Source of the DNA: Spirochaetia bacterium
GTDB taxonomy: Bacteria; Spirochaetota; Spirochaetia; DAHUYW01
Length of the DNA: 64,000 nt
Assembly (NCBI GenBank): GCA_030041455.1
Contig: JASHNV010000058.1
Location: 29,606 to 93,605 of the forward strand
Reading direction: 5' to 3'
The translations under genes and the position numbers were made by a program. Shown here piece after piece: positions 48,593 through 57,507 of this stretch. The first letter of the stretch is position 1, and each line of letters starts with the position of its first letter. The notes beneath the pieces are model-generated. The model saw only the letters and a list, made by a program, of their open reading frames with translations. It was not told where the DNA came from and made no database searches.

Positions 48593-51571
48593 ATGGCGAA
48601 AGAGAAGTTCATCTATTTTTTCGGGGCGGGCAAGGCCGAGGGGAACGGCTCGATGAAGGAGCTCCTCGGCGGCAAGGGCGCCGGCCTTGCGGAGATGACG
48701 GCTATCGGTCTTCCGGTTCCGGCCGGGTTCACGATCACGACCCAGGTCTGCGACCTCTACTACAAGAACGGCAAGAAGTACCCGGCGGGCCTGAAGGAGG
48801 AGCTGGAGCAGAACCTCGCGCGGCTTGAGCGCGCATGCGGCAAGAAGCTCGGCGATCCGACCGATCCCCTCCTTGTCTCCGTGCGCTCCGGAGCGGCGAT
48901 ATCGATGCCCGGGATGATGGAGACGATCCTCAACCTCGGCCTCACCGACCGCTCCGTCGAGGGCCTCGCGAAGAAGACCGGCAACCGGCGTTTTGCGCTT
49001 GATGCCTATCGCCGTTTCATCATGATGTACGGCTCCACCGCGATGGGCATCGATCGCGAAAGGTTCGACGAGGCGTTCGACCGCATCAAGGAGCAGCGAA
49101 GCCGACGGAGGCTCGCCCTGCCGTCGTCGCGCAAGGTCAACGACACCGAAGTGAACGAGGCGGAGCTCGACGCGCTCATCAGGGAATACAAGTCCCTCTA
49201 CAAGAGCCGAATCGGCAAGGACTTCCCGCAGGACCCCGTAGAGCAGCTATGGGGAGCGGTAGGGGCGGTCTTCGGGAGCTGGATGGCGGACAAAGCGGTC
49301 ACCTACCGCAGGGTGGAGAAGATCACCGGCATCGTCGGCACGGCCGTGAACGTCGTGCAGATGGTCTTCGGCAACATGGGCAACAACTCCGGAACCGGAG
49401 TCTGCTTCACCCGGGATCCGAACACCGGGGAAAACACCTTCTATGGCGACTATCTCGTGAACGCCCAGGGAGAGGACGTGGTTGCCGGCATCCGCACCCC
49501 CATCAAGCTCTCGGAGTTCGAGAAGGCGGACCCGAAGGCCTACAAGCAGCTCGTTCACGTGCGCTCGACGCTCGAGAAGCACTACCACGACATGCAGGAC
49601 CTCGAGTTCACCGTCGAGGACGGCAAGCTCTACATGCTGCAGTGCCGGACCGGCAAGCGATCGCCCCAGGCGGCGTTCAAGATCGCCGTCGATCTCGTGA
49701 AGGAGAAGCTCATCAGCAAGGAAGACGCCGTCCTTCGCATTAAGGACAAGGACATCGAGGGCATCTTCTATCCGATCATCGATCCGTCGCAGAAGGACGA
49801 CTTGAAGAGGAACTACCTCGTCACCGGAATCGACGCGGTGCCGGGAGCGGCGTCGGGCAAGGTCGTGTTCGACGCGAAGACCGCCGAGGAATGGACCGCC
49901 CGCGGGAACGCGGTCATCCTCGTGCGCCGGGAGACGTCGCCGGAGGACGTCGGAGGCATGCATGCCGCGAAGGGCATCCTGACGGCGACCGGAGGAAAGA
50001 CGAGCCATGCCGCGGTCGTCGCGCGCGGATGGGGAAAGTGCTGCATCGTCGGGTGCGAGAAGCTCAATATCGACTACGGCGGGCGGCTCTTCAAGGTGGG
50101 CGATCGGGTCGTGCGCGAGGGCGACGAGATCACCCTCAACGGATCGACCGGCGAGGTCTACCTCACCGCGCTGAAGCTCGTGAAGCCAGAGCTTCCCGCC
50201 GCCTACAAGACCGTGCTCCAGTGGGCCGACGGCATCCGGCGCCTGAAGGTGCGCACGAATGCGGACACCCCCTACGACTCGGAGCACGCGCGGTCGCTCG
50301 GCGCCGAGGGCATCGGTCTCTGCCGAACCGAGCACATGTTCTTCGACACCCCGGAGCGCCGGGAGGCGATCCAGGAGATGATCGTCGCCGACGACCTCGA
50401 GGCGCGGAAGAAGGCGCTCGCCAAGCTCCTTCCGATCCAGACGGAGGACTTCCGCGGGATCTTCAAGGCGATGAACGGACTGCCGGTCACCATCCGGCTC
50501 ATCGATCCGCCGCTCCATGAGTTCGTTCCGCACGACGAGGACAAGCAGCGCGAGCTCGCCGCGAAGATCGGCGTGCCCTTCGAGAAGGTGAGGCTCCGCG
50601 TCGAGCAGCTGCACGAGGCGAACCCGATGCTCGGCCACCGGGGCTGTCGCCTGTGCATCACCTATCCCGAGATTCTCGACATGCAGGTCTCGGCGATCAT
50701 CACCGCCGCGTGCGACTGCGCGAAGCAGGGCGTCAAGGTCGAGCCTGAGATCATGCACCCGCTCGTCATCGACCGAAAGGAGCTCAAGATTCTCGAGACG
50801 CGCACGCGCGCCGTCGCCGACCCGATCATCAAGGCGTCCGGCCAGAAGGTGAGCTACCTCGTCGGCACGATGATCGAGGTTCCGCGCGCCGCGCTTCTCG
50901 CCGATCAGATCGCCGAGGTCGCCGAGTTCTTCTCGTTCGGGACGAACGATCTCACGCAGATGACGCTCGGGATGTCGCGCGACGACGCCGGCCGCTTCCT
51001 TCCCGACTACGTCGACGAGAAGAAGGCGGGAATCCTCAAGGAAGACCCGTTCCAGTCGCTCGACCAGACGGGGGTGGGGCTCCTCGTGAGGATGGCGATC
51101 GAGAAGGGCCGCTCCACGCGCCCGAATCTCAAGGTAGGCATCTGCGGCGAGCACGGCGGCGAGCTCAAGTCGGTGAAGTTCTGCCACGCTGCCGGGATGA
51201 ACTACGTTTCCTGCTCGCCGTTCCGCGTGCCCATCGCCCGGCTCGCCGCCGCGCAGGCAGTCGTCGAGGAGAGGCTTGCAGCGGCGTCCGCCGCGAAGAA
51301 GGCACGAGCTCCGAAGGCGGCGAAGGCGTCCCGGAAGGCGCCGAAGGCGGCGGCGCTTCGCGCGCGGAAGCCGGCCGCGAAGGGGCGGCCGGCTCGTCGG
51401 CTCGCTGCGGCGAAGGTGGCGGCAAAAAGGGTCCCGGCGCGGAGCTTGACCGCGCGAAAGGCGCGAAAGCAGCAGCCGAAGCGGCCTGCCGCCCGGAGGC
51501 CCGCGGCGCGGAAGGCGGTCGCGAGGAAGCCCGCCGCGAAGCGGAGCGGACGCGTCGCCTCGCGTCGCTGA
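48593..51571 (+). CDS. ppdK: Pyruvate, phosphate dikinase with basic C-terminal extension
   Basis: MAKEKFIYFFGAGKAEGNGSMKELLGGKGAGLAEM; swivelling-His GGKTSHAAVVARGWGKCCIVG; ICGEHGG; basic 94-aa tail. Confidence 0.95.
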   Translation: MAKEKFIYFFGAGKAEGNGSMKELLGGKGAGLAEMTAIGLPVPAGFTITTQVCDLYYKNGKKYPAGLKEELEQNLARLERACGKKLGDPTDPLLVSVRSGAAISMPGMMETILNLGLTDRSVEGLAKKTGNRRFALDAYRRFIMMYGSTAMGIDRERFDEAFDRIKEQRSRRRLALPSSRKVNDTEVNEAELDALIREYKSLYKSRIGKDFPQDPVEQLWGAVGAVFGSWMADKAVTYRRVEKITGIVGTAVNVVQMVFGNMGNNSGTGVCFTRDPNTGENTFYGDYLVNAQGEDVVAGIRTPIKLSEFEKADPKAYKQLVHVRSTLEKHYHDMQDLEFTVEDGKLYMLQCRTGKRSPQAAFKIAVDLVKEKLISKEDAVLRIKDKDIEGIFYPIIDPSQKDDLKRNYLVTGIDAVPGAASGKVVFDAKTAEEWTARGNAVILVRRETSPEDVGGMHAAKGILTATGGKTSHAAVVARGWGKCCIVGCEKLNIDYGGRLFKVGDRVVREGDEITLNGSTGEVYLTALKLVKPELPAAYKTVLQWADGIRRLKVRTNADTPYDSEHARSLGAEGIGLCRTEHMFFDTPERREAIQEMIVADDLEARKKALAKLLPIQTEDFRGIFKAMNGLPVTIRLIDPPLHEFVPHDEDKQRELAAKIGVPFEKVRLRVEQLHEANPMLGHRGCRLCITYPEILDMQVSAIITAACDCAKQGVKVEPEIMHPLVIDRKELKILETRTRAVADPIIKASGQKVSYLVGTMIEVPRAALLADQIAEVAEFFSFGTNDLTQMTLGMSRDDAGRFLPDYVDEKKAGILKEDPFQSLDQTGVGLLVRMAIEKGRSTRPNLKVGICGEHGGELKSVKFCHAAGMNYVSCSPFRVPIARLAAAQAVVEERLAAASAAKKARAPKAAKASRKAPKAAALRARKPAAKGRPARRLAAAKVAAKRVPARSLTARKARKQQPKRPAARRPAARKAVARKPAAKRSGRVASRR

Positions 51572-51584
51572 TCCCGGGCGGGAC

Positions 51585-52382
51585 ATGCTCGATCACGGGC
51601 CGCCTCGAGGGGGGCGGCCCGTTTCACGTCCGAACCCGCGGCCGTTTCGGCCGAAGGCGCTCTTCGCGAGCCTCGAAAGGACCTATGGATTTCAGGGTTG
51701 GTGGCCCCTCGAGTCGATGGCCTCCCGAACCGGCTACGACGCGTTCGGGTATCGGAGGCGGCCCCGCGCCAGGGTCCCGGCGCTTCCGTCCCGGCAGCGC
51801 CTGGAGATCGCGCTCGGCGCGATTCTCACCCAAAACACCGCCTGGGAGAACGCGCGGAAGGCGCTTCGGGCTCTGCGCGATCGGGGGTTGCTCGAGCCGC
51901 AGGCGATCGAGGGCGTTCGGACCGGACGGCTCGCCTCGCTTATCCGCTCCGCCGGGTGCTACAACCAGAAGGCGCGGAAGATCAAGATCGCCGCGGAGTT
52001 CCTGCGGCGCGGCGGCTTCCTCGGCTCGCAGTCCCCTCCTCCGCGCGACGGGCTGCTCGCGCTCTGGGGCGTCGGCGAGGAGACGGCCGACTGCATTCTC
52101 CTCTACGGCTACGGAGTCCCGTCCTTCGTCGTCGACGGCTACGCGAGGCGCATCCTCGGTCGCCTGGGCCTCATCGAAGCGACCGCGAAGAGCCTGGAAA
52201 TCAAGCGGCTCGTCGAGACCGCGCTTCCCGGCGATCCTGAGCTCCTCGGCGAGTGCCACGCGCTCATCGTCCGGCACGCCAAGGAGCGCTGCAGGAAGCG
52301 CCCGCTGTGCTCGGGCTGCCCGCTTCGGCGCCGCTGCGCCTACGCGCGCTCACTCCCCGGAATCGAAGACGGTCTTTCCTAG
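51585..52382 (+). CDS. Endonuclease III-like HhH-GPD DNA glycosylase with Fe-S cluster
   Basis: LGAILTQNTAWENARKAL; LLALWGVGEETADCILLYGYGVPSFVVDGYARRI; CRKRPLCSGCPLRRRC. Confidence 0.87.
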   Translation: MLDHGPPRGGRPVSRPNPRPFRPKALFASLERTYGFQGWWPLESMASRTGYDAFGYRRRPRARVPALPSRQRLEIALGAILTQNTAWENARKALRALRDRGLLEPQAIEGVRTGRLASLIRSAGCYNQKARKIKIAAEFLRRGGFLGSQSPPPRDGLLALWGVGEETADCILLYGYGVPSFVVDGYARRILGRLGLIEATAKSLEIKRLVETALPGDPELLGECHALIVRHAKERCRKRPLCSGCPLRRRCAYARSLPGIEDGLS

Positions 52383-53831
52383 GTTGAACGACGAGAGGTC
52401 GATCGAGTTTCTCACCTTCGCGATGTCGCGCTGCTCGCGGTCGAGCTCGCCGAACTCGTAGACGAACGCGCCGCCGTCGATCTGTTTCACGTCGGCTGCC
52501 TTGCGCGCCGCGAGCTCCTTGATGCTCCGATCTCGGAAGCTCTCCCATCGCGAAGGCGTCTCGTCGTAATCGGCGGGCTGAATTTTCCGCGGATCGACGA
52601 GGAGCGGATTCTGAAGGATCCGATCGAAGAGGCGCTGGAGAAAATTCCGCTTCTTGACCGACTCGTTCCGCGCCTTCTCCCGCGCGCGCCTCACGAGGGG
52701 AATCAGGAAGAAGAGAGCGGAAAAGACGAGGGGCACCGCGCCGAGCGCGATCGGTATCACGGCGAGCGGATCGACGCCGACGAAGTGCGCGAGCAGAACG
52801 GAGGTCACCTGGTAGAGGTAGGCGAAGCCGTCGCCCTTCTGGGGGATCACGACGACCGTCGAATAATACAGGAAGTAGCCGCCGAAGAACAGGTTCACGA
52901 TGTTGAAGAAGGTGATCCAGCGGTTCGCGCTCGGCTTGTTCCCGCTGAAGGCGTGGAGCGAAAGCCTCGGAGCGGTTCGGGGGACCTGGGAGAGCGGAAG
53001 GTCGCGCGATTTCAGCAGTCCGGGGAAGCGGTAATGGAGGGTTCCGTCGGAGGTCACGTCGGGCTCTCCTTCGAACTCGAGGAGATAGGTATTGATGCGT
53101 TCCTCCGCGGCATCGGCGCCGAGGCCGGTGATCGCCATGAACTCCTCGATCGTGATGAGTCCCTTGTTTCCCTGGAGGTAGTGAATGACCGCCTTCTTCT
53201 CGACCGCGTCGAATCCCTTGTTCGGGTCGCCCTCGCCGAAGACGTACGAGAAGACCGAGCGATGGAGCGGCCGCCGCTGCCGCCGCTCGCCCTTCACGAG
53301 CCCGCTGTACAGCCAGATCTGGATGAAGAGCTCGATGACCCTGGTCGTCAGGTAGAAGCCCATGAAGCCGCCGAAGCCTCCGTCGCGGCCCCGCGAGCGG
53401 TTGTCGCTCGAGTTGGAGCTGAACGAGCCCGCGACGGAGGCGAGAACGGCGATCACCAGGAGCGCGACGAAGACGAGGAAATACCCGACGAGCATCACCA
53501 TGATCCAGATCTTGAAGAGCAGCGAGAGCACGCGGAGAAGCGCGGAGCCCGCCGAGCGGAGGAAGCGCCGAAGCGCCGGCGCGAGACCCTTCGTTTGGCT
53601 GCGCATCCCGCTTGGAAAGTAGTAGAGGATCTCCCCCGATTCGGTCACCTTCATGTGGCCGCGGTACTCGTGCGAGACCACTTTCATCGTCTCTTGAACC
53701 TGGTAGGTGGGCAGACCCGTCGAGGCGACGAGATCGGTCACGGTCGACTCAAGGCGCCGCTTCTTGAGCGCGGCGACGATCTTGCTCTTCACGGACTCCA
53801 CCTTGAAGTCGTATAGCTTCTTCTCTGCCAC
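52350..53831 (-). CDS. Conserved membrane protein with two internal wHTH-like repeats
   Basis: Several TMs; two similar segments TVTDLVASTGLPTYQVQETMK...GEILYYFPSG and TIEEFMAITGLGADAAEERIN...GTLHYRFPGL. Confidence 0.7.
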   Translation of the reverse strand: MAEKKLYDFKVESVKSKIVAALKKRRLESTVTDLVASTGLPTYQVQETMKVVSHEYRGHMKVTESGEILYYFPSGMRSQTKGLAPALRRFLRSAGSALLRVLSLLFKIWIMVMLVGYFLVFVALLVIAVLASVAGSFSSNSSDNRSRGRDGGFGGFMGFYLTTRVIELFIQIWLYSGLVKGERRQRRPLHRSVFSYVFGEGDPNKGFDAVEKKAVIHYLQGNKGLITIEEFMAITGLGADAAEERINTYLLEFEGEPDVTSDGTLHYRFPGLLKSRDLPLSQVPRTAPRLSLHAFSGNKPSANRWITFFNIVNLFFGGYFLYYSTVVVIPQKGDGFAYLYQVTSVLLAHFVGVDPLAVIPIALGAVPLVFSALFFLIPLVRRAREKARNESVKKRNFLQRLFDRILQNPLLVDPRKIQPADYDETPSRWESFRDRSIKELAARKAADVKQIDGGAFVYEFGELDREQRDIAKVRNSIDLSSFNLGKTVFDSGE

Positions 53832-54079
53832 TGCTTCCTCCGTCGACGTTCCTTCGATTATACCGACCCTCGGTCACTAATACAATGGAACGCGCGCCGG
53901 CGCGATCGCGATCGCTCGGATGCTCACGAACGATCGGTCCGGGCCTGGACGGCTGGCGCTTGACACGTGCCGCCCGCCGTGGATAGATATGCCACGACAT
54001 CCTTCTCCCACTGATTGATGCGCGCTATGGCGGCGGCCCGCTCCATCGTCTCCAATCAGGACATAAAGGCGGTAGAAAC

Positions 54080-55717
54080 GTGATCAGTACGGGCGGCGTC
54101 ACGCTCTCGTTCGGCGAGCGAGTCCTCTTCAAAGATGTCACGATAAAGTTCACCCCCGGCAACTGCTACGGGGTCATCGGCGCAAACGGCGCGGGAAAGA
54201 CGACCTTCCTCAAGGTCCTCTCAGGCGAGATCGCGCCCGATTCCGGAGAGGTCGTCGTGTCCTCAGGAGAGCGGATCGCCGTGCTCAGGCAGAATCAGTT
54301 CGAGTTCGACGACTCCACGGTGATGGGCGCGGTCATCCAGGGCCACCGCAGGCTCTTCGAGGTCATGACGGAGCGCGAGGCGATTTACGCGAAGGAGCGC
54401 TTCAGCGAGGAGGACGGCATGCGTGCCGCTCACCTCGAGACGGAGTTCAGCGAGATGGGCGGCTGGGAAGCGGAGTCGGAGGCCGCCACGCTGCTTTCGG
54501 GCCTCGGAATCGACGAAGCGCTTCTCCAGCGCCCGATGGGCGAGCTCGAGGCGGGCCAAAAAGTCCGCGTGCTCCTCGCCCAGGCGCTCTTCGGAAACCC
54601 CGACATCCTCTTGCTCGACGAGCCGACCAACGGGCTCGACCTGGAGTCGATCGGGTGGCTCGAGGAGTTCCTGCTGAAGTTCAACAACACGGTCGTCGTC
54701 GTCTCCCACGACCGGCACTTCCTGAACTCGGTATGCACGCACATCGCCGACATCGATTTCGGCAGGATCCAGCTGTACGTCGGTAACTTCGATTTCTGGT
54801 ACGAGTCGAACCAGCTGCTCGTGAAGCAGCTCAAGGACGAAAAGCGCAGGCGCGAAGACAAGATCGCCGAGCTCCGCGAGTTCATCCTGCGCTTCAGCTC
54901 AAACGCGTCGAAGGCGCGCCAGGCGACCTCGCGCCAGAAGCTCATCGAGAAGCTCACGGTCGAGGACATGAAACCCTCCTCGCGGAAGGCGCCCTACATC
55001 AATTTCAAGCCCGAGCGGGAGTGCGGGAGGGACATCCTCGCGGTCGAGGAGCTCTCGAAGACGGTCGACGGCGAGAAGGTGCTCCGCGGGCTGTCGCTCT
55101 CCATTCGGAAGGGCGACAAGATTGCCTTTGTCGGCCCGGAGCACCTCGCGAAGACGACGCTGTTCGAGATCCTCTCCGCCCGCTCGACCCAGGACTCGGG
55201 CTCCTTCAAGTGGGGCACCACGATCACGGTCGGCTACTTCCCGCGCGAGAGCTCCTCGGCCTTCGAATCGGAGCTTCCGCTCATCGAGTGGCTCAGGCAG
55301 TTCTCCCGGCAGCAGGAGGAAGGCTTCGTGCGCGGCTTCCTCGGCCGCATGCTCTTCTCGGGCGAGGAGAGCCTGAAGCCGGTCAACGTCCTTTCCGGAG
55401 GGGAGCGGGTTCGCTGCCTCATCGCGAAGCTCATGCTCGAGGCGCCCAACGCGCTCCTCCTCGATGAGCCGACCAACCACCTCGACCTGGAAGCGATAGC
55501 CGCCCTCAACGACGCGCTCATCGACTACCCCGGCGTCGTGCTGTTCACCTCCCACGACCACCAGTTCGTGGACACCATCGCGAACCGCATCGTCGAGTTC
55601 GTCCCGGGAGGCTCGCTCATCGACAAGATGATGAGGTTCGACGACTACCTCGCGAGCGAGAGCGTGGGGGAGGAGCGCGATCGGCTCTACCGCGGACACC
55701 TGAGCCTGTCGCTGTAG
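54080..55717 (+). CDS. ABC-F family ATPase (YbiT-like)
   Basis: GANGAGKTTFLKVL; LEAGQKVRVLLAQALF; LSGGERVRCLIAKLML; LLLDEPTNHLDLEAI. Confidence 0.92.
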   Translation: MISTGGVTLSFGERVLFKDVTIKFTPGNCYGVIGANGAGKTTFLKVLSGEIAPDSGEVVVSSGERIAVLRQNQFEFDDSTVMGAVIQGHRRLFEVMTEREAIYAKERFSEEDGMRAAHLETEFSEMGGWEAESEAATLLSGLGIDEALLQRPMGELEAGQKVRVLLAQALFGNPDILLLDEPTNGLDLESIGWLEEFLLKFNNTVVVVSHDRHFLNSVCTHIADIDFGRIQLYVGNFDFWYESNQLLVKQLKDEKRRREDKIAELREFILRFSSNASKARQATSRQKLIEKLTVEDMKPSSRKAPYINFKPERECGRDILAVEELSKTVDGEKVLRGLSLSIRKGDKIAFVGPEHLAKTTLFEILSARSTQDSGSFKWGTTITVGYFPRESSSAFESELPLIEWLRQFSRQQEEGFVRGFLGRMLFSGEESLKPVNVLSGGERVRCLIAKLMLEAPNALLLDEPTNHLDLEAIAALNDALIDYPGVVLFTSHDHQFVDTIANRIVEFVPGGSLIDKMMRFDDYLASESVGEERDRLYRGHLSLSL

Positions 55718-55765
55718 CGCGCGGAGCGCTGTGCGAAGCGCTCCCTCCGTGGTACGTTCATCCCG

Positions 55766-57481
55766 ATGAATCGAACGCTCGCGCTCGCGATGGCCGCCTT
55801 CGGCGGGCTCGCCGCGGCGCGCCTGCCGGCCTGGAGCGTATCGTGGCGCGAGGCCACGGGAGGAGAGCTTCGGGGAAGCCCGGCGCTCTCGCGCGACGGC
55901 ACCCTCTATGCGCTCTCCGACGACGAGTACCTCTACGCCTTCGACTCGAAGGCGCGCGACCCGGCGGACAGGCTCCGCTGGAAGCGCCGGCTCGGTTGGC
56001 TTCCCGCCGACTGTCTTTCGGTCGGCCTGGACGGCACGGTCTACTGCGGCCTGAAAAACGGCGATTTTCTCGCCTTCAACCCGCGAGGCGAGCTCCTGTG
56101 GCGCCTTCGACTCGGCGCGCCTCCCGCCGGGGATCCCTCGATTTCGGCCGACGGCACCCTCTACGTCGCGACGGCCTCGGGAACGCTCCTCGCGGTCTCG
56201 CACCTCGGGCGCGTCGAGTGGAAGGTCACGCTTCCGGGAGCCATCGTGCTCGCGCCGGAGATGGACGGCTCGGGGGAGATCTACCTCGCGGCGGCCGACC
56301 GCAGGCTGTACGCGCTCACCCAATGGGGCGAGTTCTCCTGGTCGCTTCCGCTTCCGGAGGTCGCGACCGCGCTCGCGATCGGCGACCGGGGCCTGCTCGT
56401 CGCAGGCGGCCGGGACGGTCTCGTGACCGGAATCGATCCGGAAGGCGACATCGTCTGGCGCTGTCGCGCGGGAGGGGGCGGCGTCGTCGGCGTCTCGATC
56501 GGGCCCGACGGGATCTCCGCCGCGACGGACCGCGGCGAGATCGCGGAGCTCTCGGAGACCGGCAAGCTTCGCTGGCGGACGAAGACCGGCGGACGTCTGG
56601 GATCCGCGCCGCTCCTCGACGGCTTCGGGATGGAGATTCTCACGTCGACGGGGTCCCTCTGTACCATCGATACTGCGGGCGCGCTCTCCTCGACTCCGCT
56701 CGGGACCTCCGGGCCTGCCGCGCTTGCGCGCGACGGAGCGCTCTACGTCGGAGGCAGGGACTGGATCGTCTACGCGCTTGCGCCGGCCGCCGCGGCCTGG
56801 CCACGCGGGCCGTGGCCCGAGGACGGCCACGACGAAGCCCATACGGGGCGCACCGACGCCCGGGGACCGGGCGCCGGCGCGGCTCTCCTCGACGGCATCC
56901 CGGACTACCTGTACCTGCGGAGCCTCTCCGCCGAGAACACGCGCGAGCTCGATCTGCTTCTTCTCTCCGACATACGCTCGCGCATCGCCTCGGGCCGGCT
57001 CGGCAAGAGCACCTGGTACGTCGTGAGAATGCTCGAGCGCCTTGCGGGGGCCGGCCTCGTCAATCCCGCGTACCGCTCGGGCAGGATCGTGAACGACCTT
57101 CCCGACGTCCGCGCCGAGGCGGCCGATCTCCTCGGCCTCGTCGGCACGTCGAGCTCCAGCCGCTCGCTCGTCGAGGTGATCGGCGAGGAGTACGACAGCG
57201 TCGCGCTCGCGGAGGAGATTCGCGCCCTCGGCCGGATCGCGACCGACCGGGACGGCGCGGCGACCCGCGCGATCGCGAGCGCCTTCTACCGGAAGGCGCT
57301 GTTTCCCCCGGACGACCGCGTCGCCGAGGCGGCGGTCGGGGCGCTCGCCGGCATCGCCGCCTATCGCGGCGGGATCGCCGACCCCTCGGCGATCGAGGTT
57401 CTCGCCTCGATCGCGCGCGCGGATTTTGCCGACTCGACCCGCGCCCAAGCGCTTTCGGCCCTGCGAAAGGTCGCAAACTAA
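55766..57481 (+). CDS. PQQ-like beta-propeller protein with C-terminal HEAT-like region
   Basis: Repeated GTLYxxxxDxxLYAF motifs; signal-like N-terminus; helical C-terminus. Confidence 0.78.
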   Translation: MNRTLALAMAAFGGLAAARLPAWSVSWREATGGELRGSPALSRDGTLYALSDDEYLYAFDSKARDPADRLRWKRRLGWLPADCLSVGLDGTVYCGLKNGDFLAFNPRGELLWRLRLGAPPAGDPSISADGTLYVATASGTLLAVSHLGRVEWKVTLPGAIVLAPEMDGSGEIYLAAADRRLYALTQWGEFSWSLPLPEVATALAIGDRGLLVAGGRDGLVTGIDPEGDIVWRCRAGGGGVVGVSIGPDGISAATDRGEIAELSETGKLRWRTKTGGRLGSAPLLDGFGMEILTSTGSLCTIDTAGALSSTPLGTSGPAALARDGALYVGGRDWIVYALAPAAAAWPRGPWPEDGHDEAHTGRTDARGPGAGAALLDGIPDYLYLRSLSAENTRELDLLLLSDIRSRIASGRLGKSTWYVVRMLERLAGAGLVNPAYRSGRIVNDLPDVRAEAADLLGLVGTSSSSRSLVEVIGEEYDSVALAEEIRALGRIATDRDGAATRAIASAFYRKALFPPDDRVAEAAVGALAGIAAYRGGIADPSAIEVLASIARADFADSTRAQALSALRKVAN

Positions 57482-57507
57482 GATATAATCGCACCAGGAG
57501 AATCAGC

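Noticed and set aside
49247-51586. 779-aa minus-strand ORF opposite ppdK
   Set aside because: Antisense frame of an unambiguous PPDK; no recognisable domain
54899-57448. 849-aa minus-strand ORF opposite the ABC-F and propeller genes
   Set aside because: Covers parts of two supported plus-strand genes; low-complexity Arg/Glu-rich mirror ORF
55843-57507. N-terminal half of the 1078-aa ORF ending in P83/100
   Set aside because: This part is out of frame with the PQQ-propeller gene and Arg-rich; the true P83/100 start is the signal-peptide ATG at 57508
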